Origin: an uncultured Actinomycetes bacterium
GTDB taxonomy: Bacteria; Actinomycetota; Actinomycetes; Nanopelagicales; Nanopelagicaceae
Assembly (NCBI GenBank): GCA_903825015.1
Contig: CAIJYZ010000021.1
Location: 1 to 38,783, forward strand
DNA length: 38,783 nt
Direction of reading: 5' to 3'
The position numbers and the translations under genes were made by a program. Shown piece after piece: positions 1 through 10,501 of this stretch. Position 1 is the stretch's first letter; every line of letters begins with the position of its first letter. The notes under the pieces are model-generated. The model was not told the origin of the DNA. It was given only the letters and a program-made list of their open reading frames with translations, and ran no database searches.

Positions 1-78
1 TACTTTTCCGGTACGCAGATGTGTCCACCCGGGAATCATCGGTGCTGGCGGTGGGCCAGCTAGGCCGAAGCCGCTCAC
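1..78 (-). CDS. purC: Phosphoribosylaminoimidazole-succinocarboxamide synthase (SAICAR synthetase), N-terminal fragment
   Basis: Only the first 26 codons are inside the window. They read MSGFGLAGPPPAPMIPGWTH and then LRTGKV. The opening MSGF, the proline-rich stretch and the 'PGWxHLxxGKV' motif resemble the N-terminus of actinobacterial PurC as I remember it. PurC joins aspartate to CAIR in de novo purine synthesis. I place the start at the GTG at 78, which overlaps the purB stop in a GTGA and so suggests coupling. An ATG at 39 is possible but has no ribosome-binding site. The ORF track omits it because it is cut by the window edge. Its position after purB supports the call. Confidence 0.8.
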   Translation of the reverse strand, partial: MSGFGLAGPPPAPMIPGWTHLRTGKV

Positions 79-1496
79 CTAATAGAGCCGGGCTTGTACT
101 GCGCTGCGGCAGGGTGCGCGGAAGTAATCGCGCCAATGCGATTAACAACTCGAGCAACTTGTTGGCGAGCTTCGCCAGTAAATTCAAGCGGTGTACTGAT
201 TAAGACATCTAACGCCGTGCGATCTAACGGCAAACGATCATCAGCAGCTAAATCATCAAGAAGTGTATTTTTCTTTCCTTCGCGCATTCCGAGAGCGGCT
301 TTAACTGCGTGTTCTTTAATAACTTCATGGGCAACTTCACGGCCAACACCGGCCTTTACCGCTGCCATTAAAATCTTTGTTGTAGCCAAGAAAGGCAGGT
401 ATCGCTCTAATTCTGCAGCAATTACTGCAGGAAAAGCACCGAATTCATCAAGTACGGTCAGCATGGTTTCGAGCAAACCATCGATTGCATAAAAAGCATC
501 AGGCAAAGCAACTCGGCGAACAACTGAACAAGAGACATCGCCTTCGTTCCATTGATCACCAGAGAGTTCGCTGACCATTGAGGCATAACCACGTAATACA
601 ACGGCCAATCCATTAACACGTTCGCAGGATCGAGTATTCATTTTGTGTGGCATTGCACTACTGCCAACTTGTCCAGCTTTAAAACCTTCAGTTACAAGTT
701 CGGCCCCAGCCATTAAACGAATCGATGTTGCTAAAGAAGAAGGTGAAGAAGCCAACTGAACTAAAGTTGTTACAACGTCATAATCAAATGAACGTGGATA
801 AATCTGTCCAGTTGAATCAAGAACACGATTAAAACCAAGTTCTTTGGCTATAGATACTTCAAGGCTTGCATATGAATCAATGGAACCAAGTAAGTCAATT
901 GAATCTTGCGCTGTCCCAACTGGACCTTTTATTCCGCGCATTGGGTAGCGATCTTGCAGTGCAGTCAGGCGTTCGAAAGCAAAAAGTAATTCCTCCGCCG
1001 CTGAAGCAAAGCGCTTTCCCAAAGTAGTTATCTGTGCAGGAACATTATGTGAGCGCCCAGCGATTGGTTGATCTGCATACTGAGTTGCTCGTTCTGCAAG
1101 TCGGGCTAACAAAGTAACTACCTTGTCATGAACAATCTCAAGACCATTACGAATTTGAAGCGCTTCAATATTTTCAGTTAAGTCACGGCTAGTCATTCCG
1201 GCGTGGATTGCTTCATGGCCGGCTAAAGCATTGAACTCTTCAATGCGAGCTTTAACATCGTGGCGGCTCTGTTTTTCACGGGCATCGATTGATGCAAGAT
1301 CCACTTGTGTAATTACCTTCTCGTAATCTGTAATTACATCGCTGGAAATTGTGTGGCCGAGGTTAGATTGGGCGCGCATGACGGCAATCCAGAGCCTGCG
1401 TTCTGCAATGATTTTTGCTTCTGGCGCGAATATTTCGCGCATGGCTGCCGATGCATAACGGTTAGCTAGAAGGCTCACTGGTGCATTATCTTGCAT
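75..1496 (-). CDS. purB: Adenylosuccinate lyase
   Basis: This 473-aa protein is of normal length for the fumarase/aspartase superfamily. PurB cleaves SAICAR to AICAR plus fumarate and adenylosuccinate to AMP plus fumarate, so it acts twice in purine synthesis. The superfamily signature loop appears as 'GSSAMPHKMN', and the catalytic-region motif 'TSRDLTENIE' is also visible. The ATG at 1496 follows the purD stop codon with no gap. The stop overlaps the purC GTG by four bases. It is therefore the middle gene of a tightly packed purD-purB-purC unit. Expression is presumably tied to the upstream purine genes. I see no internal damage. Confidence 0.96.
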   Translation of the reverse strand: MQDNAPVSLLANRYASAAMREIFAPEAKIIAERRLWIAVMRAQSNLGHTISSDVITDYEKVITQVDLASIDAREKQSRHDVKARIEEFNALAGHEAIHAGMTSRDLTENIEALQIRNGLEIVHDKVVTLLARLAERATQYADQPIAGRSHNVPAQITTLGKRFASAAEELLFAFERLTALQDRYPMRGIKGPVGTAQDSIDLLGSIDSYASLEVSIAKELGFNRVLDSTGQIYPRSFDYDVVTTLVQLASSPSSLATSIRLMAGAELVTEGFKAGQVGSSAMPHKMNTRSCERVNGLAVVLRGYASMVSELSGDQWNEGDVSCSVVRRVALPDAFYAIDGLLETMLTVLDEFGAFPAVIAAELERYLPFLATTKILMAAVKAGVGREVAHEVIKEHAVKAALGMREGKKNTLLDDLAADDRLPLDRTALDVLISTPLEFTGEARQQVARVVNRIGAITSAHPAAAQYKPGSIR

Positions 1497-2741
1497 TTAA
1501 TTACCCTTCTCTGCCACCGACGCATTGAGCGCGATGTCGGTGCGATAAAAAGATCCATCTAGTGAAATATGACTAATTGCCCGGTATGCCCGGTCGCGTG
1601 CCTCAGTTAAATCACTACCCGTTCCAGTGACGGTAAGAACTCGACCACCTGATGAAACTAAGCCTTTTTCATTGCGTGCAGTTCCGGCGTGGAAAATCAC
1701 AGTATTTTCAACTAATGGAAAATCTCCGATGAGATCTCCAGATTGAGGTGAAGCCGGATATCCCTTAGCAGCTAAGACAACAGTGACAGCTGAATCATTT
1801 TTCCATTCCAGTTTCACGCCTTCTAGATTTCTAGTAGCGGCTTTATATAAAAGTGTTGCAAGAGGTGTTTTAAGAAGTGGGATTAGAACTTGGGTCTCTG
1901 GATCTCCAAAGCGGGCATTAAATTCAATTACTCGTGTTCCGTGATCAGTTAATGCAAGGCCGGCATATAACAAACCTACAAATGGAGTTCCACGCGCAGC
2001 CATTTCAGCGATCATTGGTGCCAGGACTTTTTTGTGAGTATCTTCAATGATCGCAGTTGGCGCCCATGGCAATGGTGAGTACGCACCCATACCACCGGTA
2101 TTTGGACCAGAATCATTATCGTGTGCACGTTTGAAATCCTGTGCGGGCTGCATCGCTAAAACTGTTTTGCCATCACTTATTCCAAAAAGTGAAACCTCGG
2201 GGCCATCTAAAAACTCTTCAATAACAACGCGCTTACAAGCTAGTGCATGCTCTAACGCTTCTTGGCGATCGCGAGTGACTACAACGCCTTTTCCCGCAGC
2301 TAATCCATCATCTTTAACAACGTAAGGTGCGCCAAAAGCATCCAGCGCTTTTTCGATCTCGCTCTGTGTCGTGCAAGTAAAACTACGCGCCGTTGGAACA
2401 CCTGCATCGGCCATAACTTCTTTAGCAAAATTCTTAGAGCCTTCTAGCTGAGCCGCGGCTTTTGATGGCCCAAATACTGCAATTCCAGCGGCCCGCAGCA
2501 GATCTGCAACTCCATTTACTAGAGGAACTTCTGGCCCGACAACAACTAAATCAACATCAAGTTGAATGGCCAAATCAACGATTGCCTGATTATCAGACAC
2601 CACTAATGGATGACAGGTTGCAAACTCTGCAATTCCAGGGTTGCCAGGTGCAACATGAAGTTCGGTGCACTCTGGATCTGCCTGTAGTCCCAGTCCTAAG
2701 GCGTGTTCACGACCGCCGCTTCCGACTAGGAGGATTTTCAT
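1497..2741 (-). CDS. purD: Phosphoribosylamine-glycine ligase (GAR synthetase)
   Basis: This 414-aa protein has the PurD layout. The N-terminal domain begins MKILLVGSGGREHALG, and the ATP-grasp core contains 'VVKDDGLAAGKGVVV', 'GGMGAYSPLP' and 'EFNARFGDPETQ'. It joins phosphoribosylamine and glycine with ATP to give GAR, the second step of purine synthesis. The start ATG lies three bases after the purA stop, and the gene ends directly against the purB ATG, so purA-purD-purB-purC look cotranscribed. No strong Shine-Dalgarno precedes it, which fits translational coupling to purA. Confidence 0.96.
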   Translation of the reverse strand: MKILLVGSGGREHALGLGLQADPECTELHVAPGNPGIAEFATCHPLVVSDNQAIVDLAIQLDVDLVVVGPEVPLVNGVADLLRAAGIAVFGPSKAAAQLEGSKNFAKEVMADAGVPTARSFTCTTQSEIEKALDAFGAPYVVKDDGLAAGKGVVVTRDRQEALEHALACKRVVIEEFLDGPEVSLFGISDGKTVLAMQPAQDFKRAHDNDSGPNTGGMGAYSPLPWAPTAIIEDTHKKVLAPMIAEMAARGTPFVGLLYAGLALTDHGTRVIEFNARFGDPETQVLIPLLKTPLATLLYKAATRNLEGVKLEWKNDSAVTVVLAAKGYPASPQSGDLIGDFPLVENTVIFHAGTARNEKGLVSSGGRVLTVTGTGSDLTEARDRAYRAISHISLDGSFYRTDIALNASVAEKGN

Positions 2742-2744
2742 TAC

Positions 2745-5094
<2,350 letters not shown>

Positions 5095-5206
5095 TTTGAC
5101 TCCTAGTGGCTTGGTGTAAATCTCTATAAGCGAGTGCTTCGTTGAACCGTCTAGAGGCTTACGGCCAATCCTCTCACTTTGGCCCGAATCCCACAAAAAG
5201 GGCGCG

Positions 5207-5237
5207 AAAAAGCCCCTGATTCGGGTGGACCAGGGGC
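5207..5237 (-). terminator. Intrinsic terminator after the 35-codon gene, upstream of fba
   Basis: Read on the minus strand, GCCCCTG and CAGGGGC form a perfect 7-bp GC-rich stem around a 12-nt loop, followed by TTTTT. It lies 16 nt after the stop of the small ORF. A second GGGC/GCCC hairpin with its own TTTTT follows directly. CCCGAATC in the first loop can instead pair with GATTCGGG at 5183-5190. The layout suits either simple termination or attenuation of transcription into fba. Confidence 0.75.
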
Positions 5238-5253
5238 GATTTCGCTCAATTGA

Positions 5254-5361
5254 CTACATGAACGTCTTAAAGACCGAGCCGGCAAAACGGAACAAGGCTG
5301 CGACCAATGTGGCATTGCCGAAGAACTTAAACATCAGCAATAAAACAGATGAAAATCCCAT
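5254..5361 (-). CDS. Small hydrophobic peptide of 35 aa (unrecognised)
   Basis: I do not recognise a family. The peptide is [20 protein letters not shown] followed by [15 protein letters not shown]. It is strongly hydrophobic with a few Lys/Arg residues, so it could be one membrane-spanning or membrane-binding helix. The evidence for translation is the near-perfect ribosome-binding site AAAGGAGGT six bases before the ATG, the best in the window. An intrinsic terminator lies 16 nt after the stop. The ORF track shows only a 68-aa version starting from a poor upstream codon. It is divergent from acs. Possible roles such as a membrane regulatory peptide or an assembly subunit are speculation. Confidence 0.7.
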   Translation of the reverse strand: MGFSSVLLLMFKFFGNATLVAALFRFAGSVFKTFM

Positions 5362-5384
5362 ATGTGACCTCCTTTCCTTTGGCA

Positions 5385-5410
5385 TTCTCAAGGGCCTCAC
5401 GATGTGAGAA
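5385..5410 (-). promoter_or_regulatory. Alternative hairpins in the leader of the 35-codon gene
   Basis: Between acs and the small gene, TTCTCA (5385-5390) can pair with TGAGAA (5405-5410). A nested alternative pairs CTCAC (5396-5400) with GTGAG (5404-5408). On the minus strand the two structures would be exclusive and lie just upstream of the strong ribosome-binding site. This is visible pairing only, and a regulatory role is inferred. Confidence 0.3.
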
Positions 5411-5465
5411 CCACCCCTTTCAAAACTCTGTTGATAACTGGCTCTGGCAGGTAACCTCACTCGTT

Positions 5466-7427
5466 ATGAGCCAATCCCATGAGTCTTTGGAAAACCTATT
5501 AACCGAGGATCGACATTTCTCGCCTAGCCCAGAGTTTGCCGCCGAAGCTAATGCCCAATTTGATGAATATGCCCATGCAAATATGGATCGATTGGCATTT
5601 TGGGATGAGCAAGCAAAATCTCTGCAATGGGAAAAACTATGGAGTCAAACTTTGGATTGGCAACCTCCATATGCCAAATGGTTTATCGGTGGAAAGTTAA
5701 ATGCTTCTGTTAATGCTCTAGATCGCCACGTCGCTGAAGGTCGCGGTAACCGTGTGGCATTTCATTTTGAAGGCGAACCTGGTGACACACAAACTATTAC
5801 ATACGCGCAAATGCTCACTGAGGTTAAGAAAACCGCAAATGCATTAATCGAACTTGGAATTAAAGCTGGCGATCGAGTTGCGATTTATATGCCGATGATT
5901 CCGGAGGCTGCTATTGCAATGTTGGCTTGCGCTCGAATTGGTGCGCCGCACTCTGTTGTCTTCGGAGGTTTTTCTGCTGATGCATTGTTATCTCGAATTC
6001 AAGATGCCGATGCAAAGTTAGTGATAACAGCTGATGGGGGATTTAGAAAAGGTGCTGCTTTTGCATTAAAGCCAGCGGTCGATGAAGCGTTAAAAGGTCA
6101 ACACAATGTTGAAAAAGTTTTAGTTGTACAACGAACTAAACAAGAAACTGCATGGAGTGATCGTGATATTTGGTGGCACGACATTGTTGGTCGTCAATCC
6201 GAAGAACACATTGCAGAAAGCTTTGACTCGGAGCACCCACTATTTATTTTGTATACTTCGGGCACAACTGCAAAACCAAAAGGTATTTTTCACACTACTG
6301 GCGGTTATTTAACGCAGGTCGCTTACACCCACAAAATGGTCTTTGATATAAAGCCAGAAACCGATGTTTATTGGTGCACCGCCGATGTTGGCTGGGTAAC
6401 CGGTCATTCATACATTGTTTATGGCCCACTAATTAATGGTGCTACACAGGTGATGTACGAAGGAACGCCTGATACTCCCCATAAAGGACGTATCTTTGAG
6501 ATCATCGAAAAATACGGCGTAACTATCTTGTACACCGCGCCAACATTAATTCGAACATGGATGAAATGGGGCGATGAGTTTCCTAAAGCTCATAATCTGC
6601 AATCACTTCGTTTGTTGGGATCGGTCGGTGAACCAATTAACCCTGAAGCGTGGATGTGGTACCGAGAGATTATTGGTGGAGATCGTTGCCCAATCGTTGA
6701 CACATGGTGGCAAACTGAAACTGGTGCAATCATGATTTCCCCATTGCCTGGTATCACTGCAACAAAACCAGGATCCGCAATGCGCCCAATTCCTGGAATC
6801 AGTGCCAAAGTTGTTGATGACAATGCCAAGCCTGTTGCTGATGGGCATGGTGGATATTTGATTCTTGATCAACCTTGGCCATCAATGCTTCGAGGAATTT
6901 GGGGCGAGGATGAGCGTTACAAAGAAACATATTGGTCACGCTTTGAAGGAATTTATTTTGCTGGTGACGGCGCAAAATTAGATGATGAAGGTGCGGTCTG
7001 GTTATTAGGCCGCGTCGATGATGTCATGAATGTTTCTGGCCACCGAATTTCAACTACTGAAGTTGAATCAGCACTTGTTTCTCATGAATCAGTTGCAGAA
7101 GCTGCCGTTGTCGGTGCTGCGGATCCAATGACTGGCCAGGGAATTGTTGCCTTCGTTATTTTGCGCGGCGGCGTCGAACATGCATCTGGCGAAGAGTTGA
7201 TAACTCAACTTCGCAACCACGTAGCAAAGGAAATTGGCGCAATTGCAAAACCCCGTCAGATTTTGGTTGTTAACGAACTTCCAAAGACTCGAAGCGGAAA
7301 AATTATGCGTCGACTTCTCAAAGATGTTGCTGAAGATCGTGTCGTTGGAGATGCCACAACGTTGGCTGATCCAAATGTCATGAAGTTAATTTTTGAGGGA
7401 TTGCAAAGCGCAAAAGCTGAGGATTAA
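5466..7427 (+). CDS. acs: Acetyl-CoA synthetase (AMP-forming)
   Basis: The 653-aa protein activates acetate to acetyl-CoA through acetyl-AMP. Motifs in order are '[11 protein letters not shown]' (AMP/phosphate loop), 'WWQTETG' (adenylate site), '[16 protein letters not shown]' (hinge) and '[12 protein letters not shown]', whose Lys is the residue reversibly acetylated in this family. The ORF track begins 39 codons earlier. I choose the ATG at 5466 because family length (about 650 aa) and N-terminal sequence fit there. No clear Shine-Dalgarno is present. A TTGATA / TAACCT pair ends 8 nt before the ATG, so a leaderless transcript is possible. The stop overlaps the convergent thioredoxin-like gene by 4 nt. 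Confidence 0.95.
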   Translation: MSQSHESLENLLTEDRHFSPSPEFAAEANAQFDEYAHANMDRLAFWDEQAKSLQWEKLWSQTLDWQPPYAKWFIGGKLNASVNALDRHVAEGRGNRVAFHFEGEPGDTQTITYAQMLTEVKKTANALIELGIKAGDRVAIYMPMIPEAAIAMLACARIGAPHSVVFGGFSADALLSRIQDADAKLVITADGGFRKGAAFALKPAVDEALKGQHNVEKVLVVQRTKQETAWSDRDIWWHDIVGRQSEEHIAESFDSEHPLFILYTSGTTAKPKGIFHTTGGYLTQVAYTHKMVFDIKPETDVYWCTADVGWVTGHSYIVYGPLINGATQVMYEGTPDTPHKGRIFEIIEKYGVTILYTAPTLIRTWMKWGDEFPKAHNLQSLRLLGSVGEPINPEAWMWYREIIGGDRCPIVDTWWQTETGAIMISPLPGITATKPGSAMRPIPGISAKVVDDNAKPVADGHGGYLILDQPWPSMLRGIWGEDERYKETYWSRFEGIYFAGDGAKLDDEGAVWLLGRVDDVMNVSGHRISTTEVESALVSHESVAEAAVVGAADPMTGQGIVAFVILRGGVEHASGEELITQLRNHVAKEIGAIAKPRQILVVNELPKTRSGKIMRRLLKDVAEDRVVGDATTLADPNVMKLIFEGLQSAKAED

Positions 7428-7948
7428 AGCTTTACCCCTAGATATTTAGAGGTCAAAGTAATCAGTTCTATCTCGTTTTTCAGCACGCCAATATGTTTAT
7501 AAACCACGCTTCCATCAGCGTCTATAAACCATGTAACTGGAACGCCCATTCCAAAATATGCCCGAGATTTTCCATCGGCATCAAAGAGATTAGGCCATGT
7601 AATGCCGTTTTCTTGGACAAAGGTGCGACCATCTTTAATCGAGGCCTCTTCAACATCTATGCCTATAAGGGCGACCTTATTTGTAGCTTTTTTATAGAAG
7701 GACCGAAGGATCGGCATCTCTTCTTTGCATGGTCCACACCAAGATCCCCATACATTAATTATCGCCGGCCCTTTAATGCCTTCGAATGATGCACCAGTTG
7801 TTCCATCCAAACACGCTAAATATGTTGAGTTTTTATTTGTAAGATTCGTAATGCTTGAGCAAGAAACAATTTGGCCTTGAGTTTTTGCAGTAGATGTTGA
7901 GCAGCCCGTAAGCAGCATTAATGCAATTGCAATAGCCAGCTTCTTCAT
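7424..7948 (-). CDS. TlpA/ResA-like thioredoxin-fold lipoprotein
   Basis: This 174-aa protein has a lipoprotein signal peptide ending in the lipobox 'LLTGC' (Cys about residue 16), so it is probably anchored outside the cytoplasmic membrane. The thioredoxin-like domain carries '[13 protein letters not shown]' with the CxxC redox pair, plus a cis-proline region '[10 protein letters not shown]'. The family reduces or delivers disulfides to exported proteins, often apocytochrome c or copper-site proteins. The start overlaps the nth stop as ATGA. The TlpA-nth pair next to crp is also found in mycobacteria, as I recall. The specific partner is unknown. Confidence 0.88.
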   Translation of the reverse strand: MKKLAIAIALMLLTGCSTSTAKTQGQIVSCSSITNLTNKNSTYLACLDGTTGASFEGIKGPAIINVWGSWCGPCKEEMPILRSFYKKATNKVALIGIDVEEASIKDGRTFVQENGITWPNLFDADGKSRAYFGMGVPVTWFIDADGSVVYKHIGVLKNEIELITLTSKYLGVKL

Positions 7949-8643
7949 CGGAAATCCTTATCTGTCTTAACCAACAACTTTGCTTTAGTTACATCCATTT
8001 CACCGATGCCAACGCTAGGGCATAGTTTTGCGATTGGACATGCGCCACATGCAGGTTTGCGAGAGTGGCAGATTCGTCGGCCATGCCAAATCATCCGTTG
8101 CGACAAATTTGTCCACTCTTTTTGCGGAATTAACTCTCCAACAATGCGTTCAACTTTTACTGGATCTGTTTCTTTAGTCCAACCAAAGCGGCGCGATAAA
8201 CGACCAAAGTGCGTATCAACAGTTATTCCAGGAATATCAAATGCATGTCCCAAAACTACATTTGCAGTTTTGCGACCAACTCCAGGCAATATAATTAGCT
8301 CATCCAATGTACGAGGCACTTGCCCATCAAACTCTGTAAAAAGCTTGACCCCTATCCCCCTTATGTGACGGGCTTTTGCCCGATAGAAACCAGTCTGATA
8401 CACCAGCTCTTCAAGATCGTGGATGTCAGCTTCTGCGTAAGACTTAGCAGTCTTGTATCTCTTAAACAGCGCTGGAGTTACAGTGTTAACTCTCTTATCT
8501 GTGCACTGTGCGCTCAAAACAGTGGCAACAATTAATTGGAGCGGATTCTCGAAATCTAATTCGCAACGGATCTCAGGGTAGGTCTTAGTCAAGATCCGAT
8601 AAATAGCCCGTGCCGCTTTGCGGCTTTCATTATCGGCAGGCAT
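7945..8643 (-). CDS. nth: Endonuclease III (DNA glycosylase/AP lyase)
   Basis: This 232-aa base-excision-repair enzyme removes oxidised pyrimidines. The helix-hairpin-helix '[12 protein letters not shown]' contains the catalytic Lys, and the conserved Asp is in '[11 protein letters not shown]'. The [4Fe-4S] ligands form the C-x6-C-x2-C-x5-C pattern in '[17 protein letters not shown]'. The chosen ATG (8643) is only 18 nt from the divergent crp GTG and has no ribosome-binding site. TACTTT lies 6 nt upstream, which suggests a leaderless mRNA. It is coupled by ATGA to the downstream TlpA-like gene. Confidence 0.95.
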   Translation of the reverse strand: MPADNESRKAARAIYRILTKTYPEIRCELDFENPLQLIVATVLSAQCTDKRVNTVTPALFKRYKTAKSYAEADIHDLEELVYQTGFYRAKARHIRGIGVKLFTEFDGQVPRTLDELIILPGVGRKTANVVLGHAFDIPGITVDTHFGRLSRRFGWTKETDPVKVERIVGELIPQKEWTNLSQRMIWHGRRICHSRKPACGACPIAKLCPSVGIGEMDVTKAKLLVKTDKDFR

Positions 8644-8661
8644 GACGCTAAAGTACTACCC
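8644..8661. promoter_or_regulatory. 18-bp divergent nth/crp promoter with back-to-back -10 elements
   Basis: The whole intergenic space is GACGCTAAAGTACTACCC. TAAAGT (8649-8654) fits TANNNT for crp and ends 7 nt before its GTG. On the other strand TACTTT (8650-8655) fits TANNNT for nth and ends 6 nt before its ATG. Both transcripts would then start at or next to the start codon. The -35 regions would lie inside the opposing coding sequences. The spacing is seen directly, and promoter activity is inferred. Confidence 0.5.
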
Positions 8662-9345
8662 GTGACCATAGATCTAGATGCAGTTAATAAAGCCCCACTA
8701 TTCACGGCCCTTGATGAGGCAGCTTCTGCTTCGCTTCGCGCGAAGATGGATACAGTCAAAATCTCAAAAGGCAGCGTTCTCTTTGCCGAAGGCGCCGAAG
8801 GCGATCACCTTTACGTAATCGTTGAAGGAAAGTTAAAGCTTGGAACCTCAAGCGGTGATGGTCGCGAAAATCTTCTTTCAATCCTTGGACCTGGCGAAAT
8901 GTTTGGCGAACTCAGCCTCTTCGATCCAGGCCCACGTACTTCAACTGCAACGGCAGTTACTGATGCAAAACTATTAAGCCTTGGTCAGGAAAAACTTCTT
9001 CCATGGCTTCGCGAAAATCCAGATGTCTCACTTCAACTATTAGCACGTTTGGCTCAACGCCTTCGTCGTACAAATGAAGCTGTTGGCGATTTAGTCTTCT
9101 CAGATGTCCCAGGTCGCGTTGCTAAAGCACTTATCGATCTAGGTGAGCGCTTCGGAAAGAAGACCGATGAAGGTTTATACGTACATCATGATTTAACACA
9201 GGAAGAGCTTGCTCAACTTGTTGGCGCATCTCGCGAAACAGTAAACAAAGCCCTTGCAGATTTTGCAGGACGCAACTGGTTAAAGCTTGATGGACGTGCA
9301 GTATTGATTACAGATTTCGAACGTCTATCAAAACGCGGTAAATGA
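8662..9345 (+). CDS. crp: Crp/Fnr-family cAMP-receptor-type regulator (GlxR/Crp-like)
   Basis: The 227-aa protein has an N-terminal cyclic-nucleotide domain, with 'GDHLYVIVEGKLKLG' and the phosphate-binding cassette 'GEMFGELSLFDPGPRTSTA'. The C-terminal winged helix has the recognition region 'LTQEELAQLVGASRETVNKALADF'. It closely resembles mycobacterial Crp and corynebacterial GlxR, global regulators of carbon metabolism and respiration. The 'FGELS' and 'GPRTS' signatures favour real cAMP binding. The GTG start has no ribosome-binding site and is probably leaderless. It could control acs and pck in this window, but I found no clean TGTGA-N6-TCACA site upstream of either. Confidence 0.92.
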   Translation: MTIDLDAVNKAPLFTALDEAASASLRAKMDTVKISKGSVLFAEGAEGDHLYVIVEGKLKLGTSSGDGRENLLSILGPGEMFGELSLFDPGPRTSTATAVTDAKLLSLGQEKLLPWLRENPDVSLQLLARLAQRLRRTNEAVGDLVFSDVPGRVAKALIDLGERFGKKTDEGLYVHHDLTQEELAQLVGASRETVNKALADFAGRNWLKLDGRAVLITDFERLSKRGK

Positions 9346-9414
9346 CCGGACGCAACGCTCGCAAAAAGCTGTGAGAGGTTCCGCGTTAAGTATCGACTTC
9401 AGTTATCAGTGTAT

Positions 9415-9882
9415 TTAGTCTGTAATCTCTACCGTTAGTTCGATTTCAACTGGTGAATTCAATGGCAACTCTGCAATTCCAACAGCACTGCGTGCATGCT
9501 TTGCGCCATCGCCCCAAATCGCTAAAAATAGTTCGCTAGCGCCATTAACAACTACTGGTGCATTGATATAGCCAGGAACGCCATTGACGTATCCAACTAC
9601 GCGAACAATCTTTGTAATCTTGTTTACATCTGCAACGGTTTCAACTGCAGCTAAAGCGTTAAGTGCACAAATCTGCGCTAGCTCTTTTGCACGCTCTGGT
9701 GTGATTTCACCATCTACTTTTCCAACCCCAGCCATCTCACCATTAAACAATGGCAGTTGGCCAGCAGTGAAAACTAGATTTCCTGTACGAATCGCTGGCA
9801 CGTATGCGGCAACTGGTTTAGCAGCAACAGGTAGTTCAAGGCCGAGTTCTTTTAACTTTGCGCGGACATCAACTGTATTCAT
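9415..9882 (-). CDS. RidA-family protein (Rid/YjgF/UK114)
   Basis: This 155-aa protein has the Rid fold motifs 'IRTGNLVFTAGQLP', 'ALNALAAVE' and 'HARSAVGIAELPLNSPVEIE'. RidA enzymes hydrolyse reactive enamine/imine intermediates from PLP enzymes. The 'ARSAVG' segment carries the Arg used for substrate binding in RidA proper. The start at 9882 overlaps the DUF4177 stop (ATGA). The longer ORF in the track is out of frame with that upstream gene and is rejected. It is the last gene of a lysC-asd-yqeY-DUF4177-ridA chain. The mycobacterial homologue also lies near crp, from memory. Confidence 0.88.
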   Translation of the reverse strand: MNTVDVRAKLKELGLELPVAAKPVAAYVPAIRTGNLVFTAGQLPLFNGEMAGVGKVDGEITPERAKELAQICALNALAAVETVADVNKITKIVRVVGYVNGVPGYINAPVVVNGASELFLAIWGDGAKHARSAVGIAELPLNSPVEIELTVEITD

Positions 9883-10040
9883 GCGATCTCTCTTTTCATG
9901 TAAGCAACTAGCTGCTCGCCAGTTCCTGGAGCTGGAACAACTTGAACGAGCTCCCAACCATCAGAACCCCAAGTATCTAAAATCTGTTTTGTAGCATGTG
10001 AAAGTAGCGGAACAGTTGCGTATTCAAATTTCTTATTCAC
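9879..10040 (-). CDS. DUF4177-like small protein of 53 aa
   Basis: This gene is too short for the ORF track. From GTG at 10040 it reads [20 protein letters not shown], then LDTWGSDGWELVQVVPAPGT and GEQLVAYMKREIA. The pattern 'KxEYxTVPLLxHxxKxIxDxWGxDGWELVxVVPGP' is that of DUF4177 mini-proteins found in many actinobacteria. Function is unknown. Both ends overlap neighbours by four bases (GTGA with yqeY, ATGA with ridA), strong support for real translation. A similar mini-gene sits before the ridA-like gene near crp in mycobacteria, as I recall. Confidence 0.88.
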   Translation of the reverse strand: MNKKFEYATVPLLSHATKQILDTWGSDGWELVQVVPAPGTGEQLVAYMKREIA

Positions 10041-10501
10041 TTAGTTTCTCCATTCAAGAGTGCTGCTTTCACTAGGGCAGAAACAAGGCCACCATCGGCT
10101 TTGCCTGCGATCTTTGGCTTTACTGCTCCCATTACTTTGCCCATATCGGAAGGACCGGCAGCACCTGTCGAAGCAATTGCTTCGGCAATAATTGCAGCGA
10201 TATCTGCTTCACTTAATTGAGCTGGAAGATACTTAACTATTACTTCGCCTTCACTTTTTTCTAGCGCTGCCTTATCAGCACGGCCAGCGTTTTCAAATGC
10301 TTCGGCAGCTTCACGACGCTTCTTGCCTTCGCGTGAAAGAACTGTAATGACTTCGTCATCGCTAAGAACGCGAGCTTCTTTGCCCGCCACTTCTTCGTTA
10401 GTGATGGCGGTCAAAACCATGCGAATTGTGCCTGAAGTGATTTCATCGCGGCTACGAATGGCTTCTGTTAAATCCTTCTTTAACTGCTCTTTAATGCTCA
10501 T
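10037..10501 (-). CDS. GatB/YqeY domain-containing protein
   Basis: The 154-aa protein starts [19 protein letters not shown] and contains '[23 protein letters not shown]', '[11 protein letters not shown]' and '[19 protein letters not shown]'. These are hallmarks of the stand-alone YqeY family, related to the tail domain of GatB (tRNA-dependent amidotransferase). In related proteins this helical domain binds tRNA, but the role of the free form is not settled. It overlaps asd upstream (ATGA) and the DUF4177 gene downstream (GTGA), so it is translationally coupled in the aspartate-pathway operon. Confidence 0.9.
   Translation of the reverse strand: MSIKEQLKKDLTEAIRSRDEITSGTIRMVLTAITNEEVAGKEARVLSDDEVITVLSREGKKRREAAEAFENAGRADKAALEKSEGEVIVKYLPAQLSEADIAAIIAEAIASTGAAGPSDMGKVMGAVKPKIAGKADGGLVSALVKAALLNGETK

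Noticed and set aside
21-492. Plus-strand ORFs of 60 and 132 aa
   Set aside because: They lie antisense to purB/purC, have no family motifs, and the minus-strand frames are clearly the real genes.
5349-5465. Upstream extension of Acs
   Set aside because: The 39 codons are not Acs-like and run through the divergent promoter and leader of the small-peptide gene.
9346-9414. Possible terminator between convergent crp and ridA
   Set aside because: Only short imperfect pairing (CTCGCA/TGTGAG, AACGC/GCGTT) and no T-tract. I do not call it.
9883-9957. Longer RidA start (MGARSSCSSS...)
   Set aside because: It lies in another frame of the DUF4177 mini-gene. The ATG at 9882 with ATGA overlap is far better.
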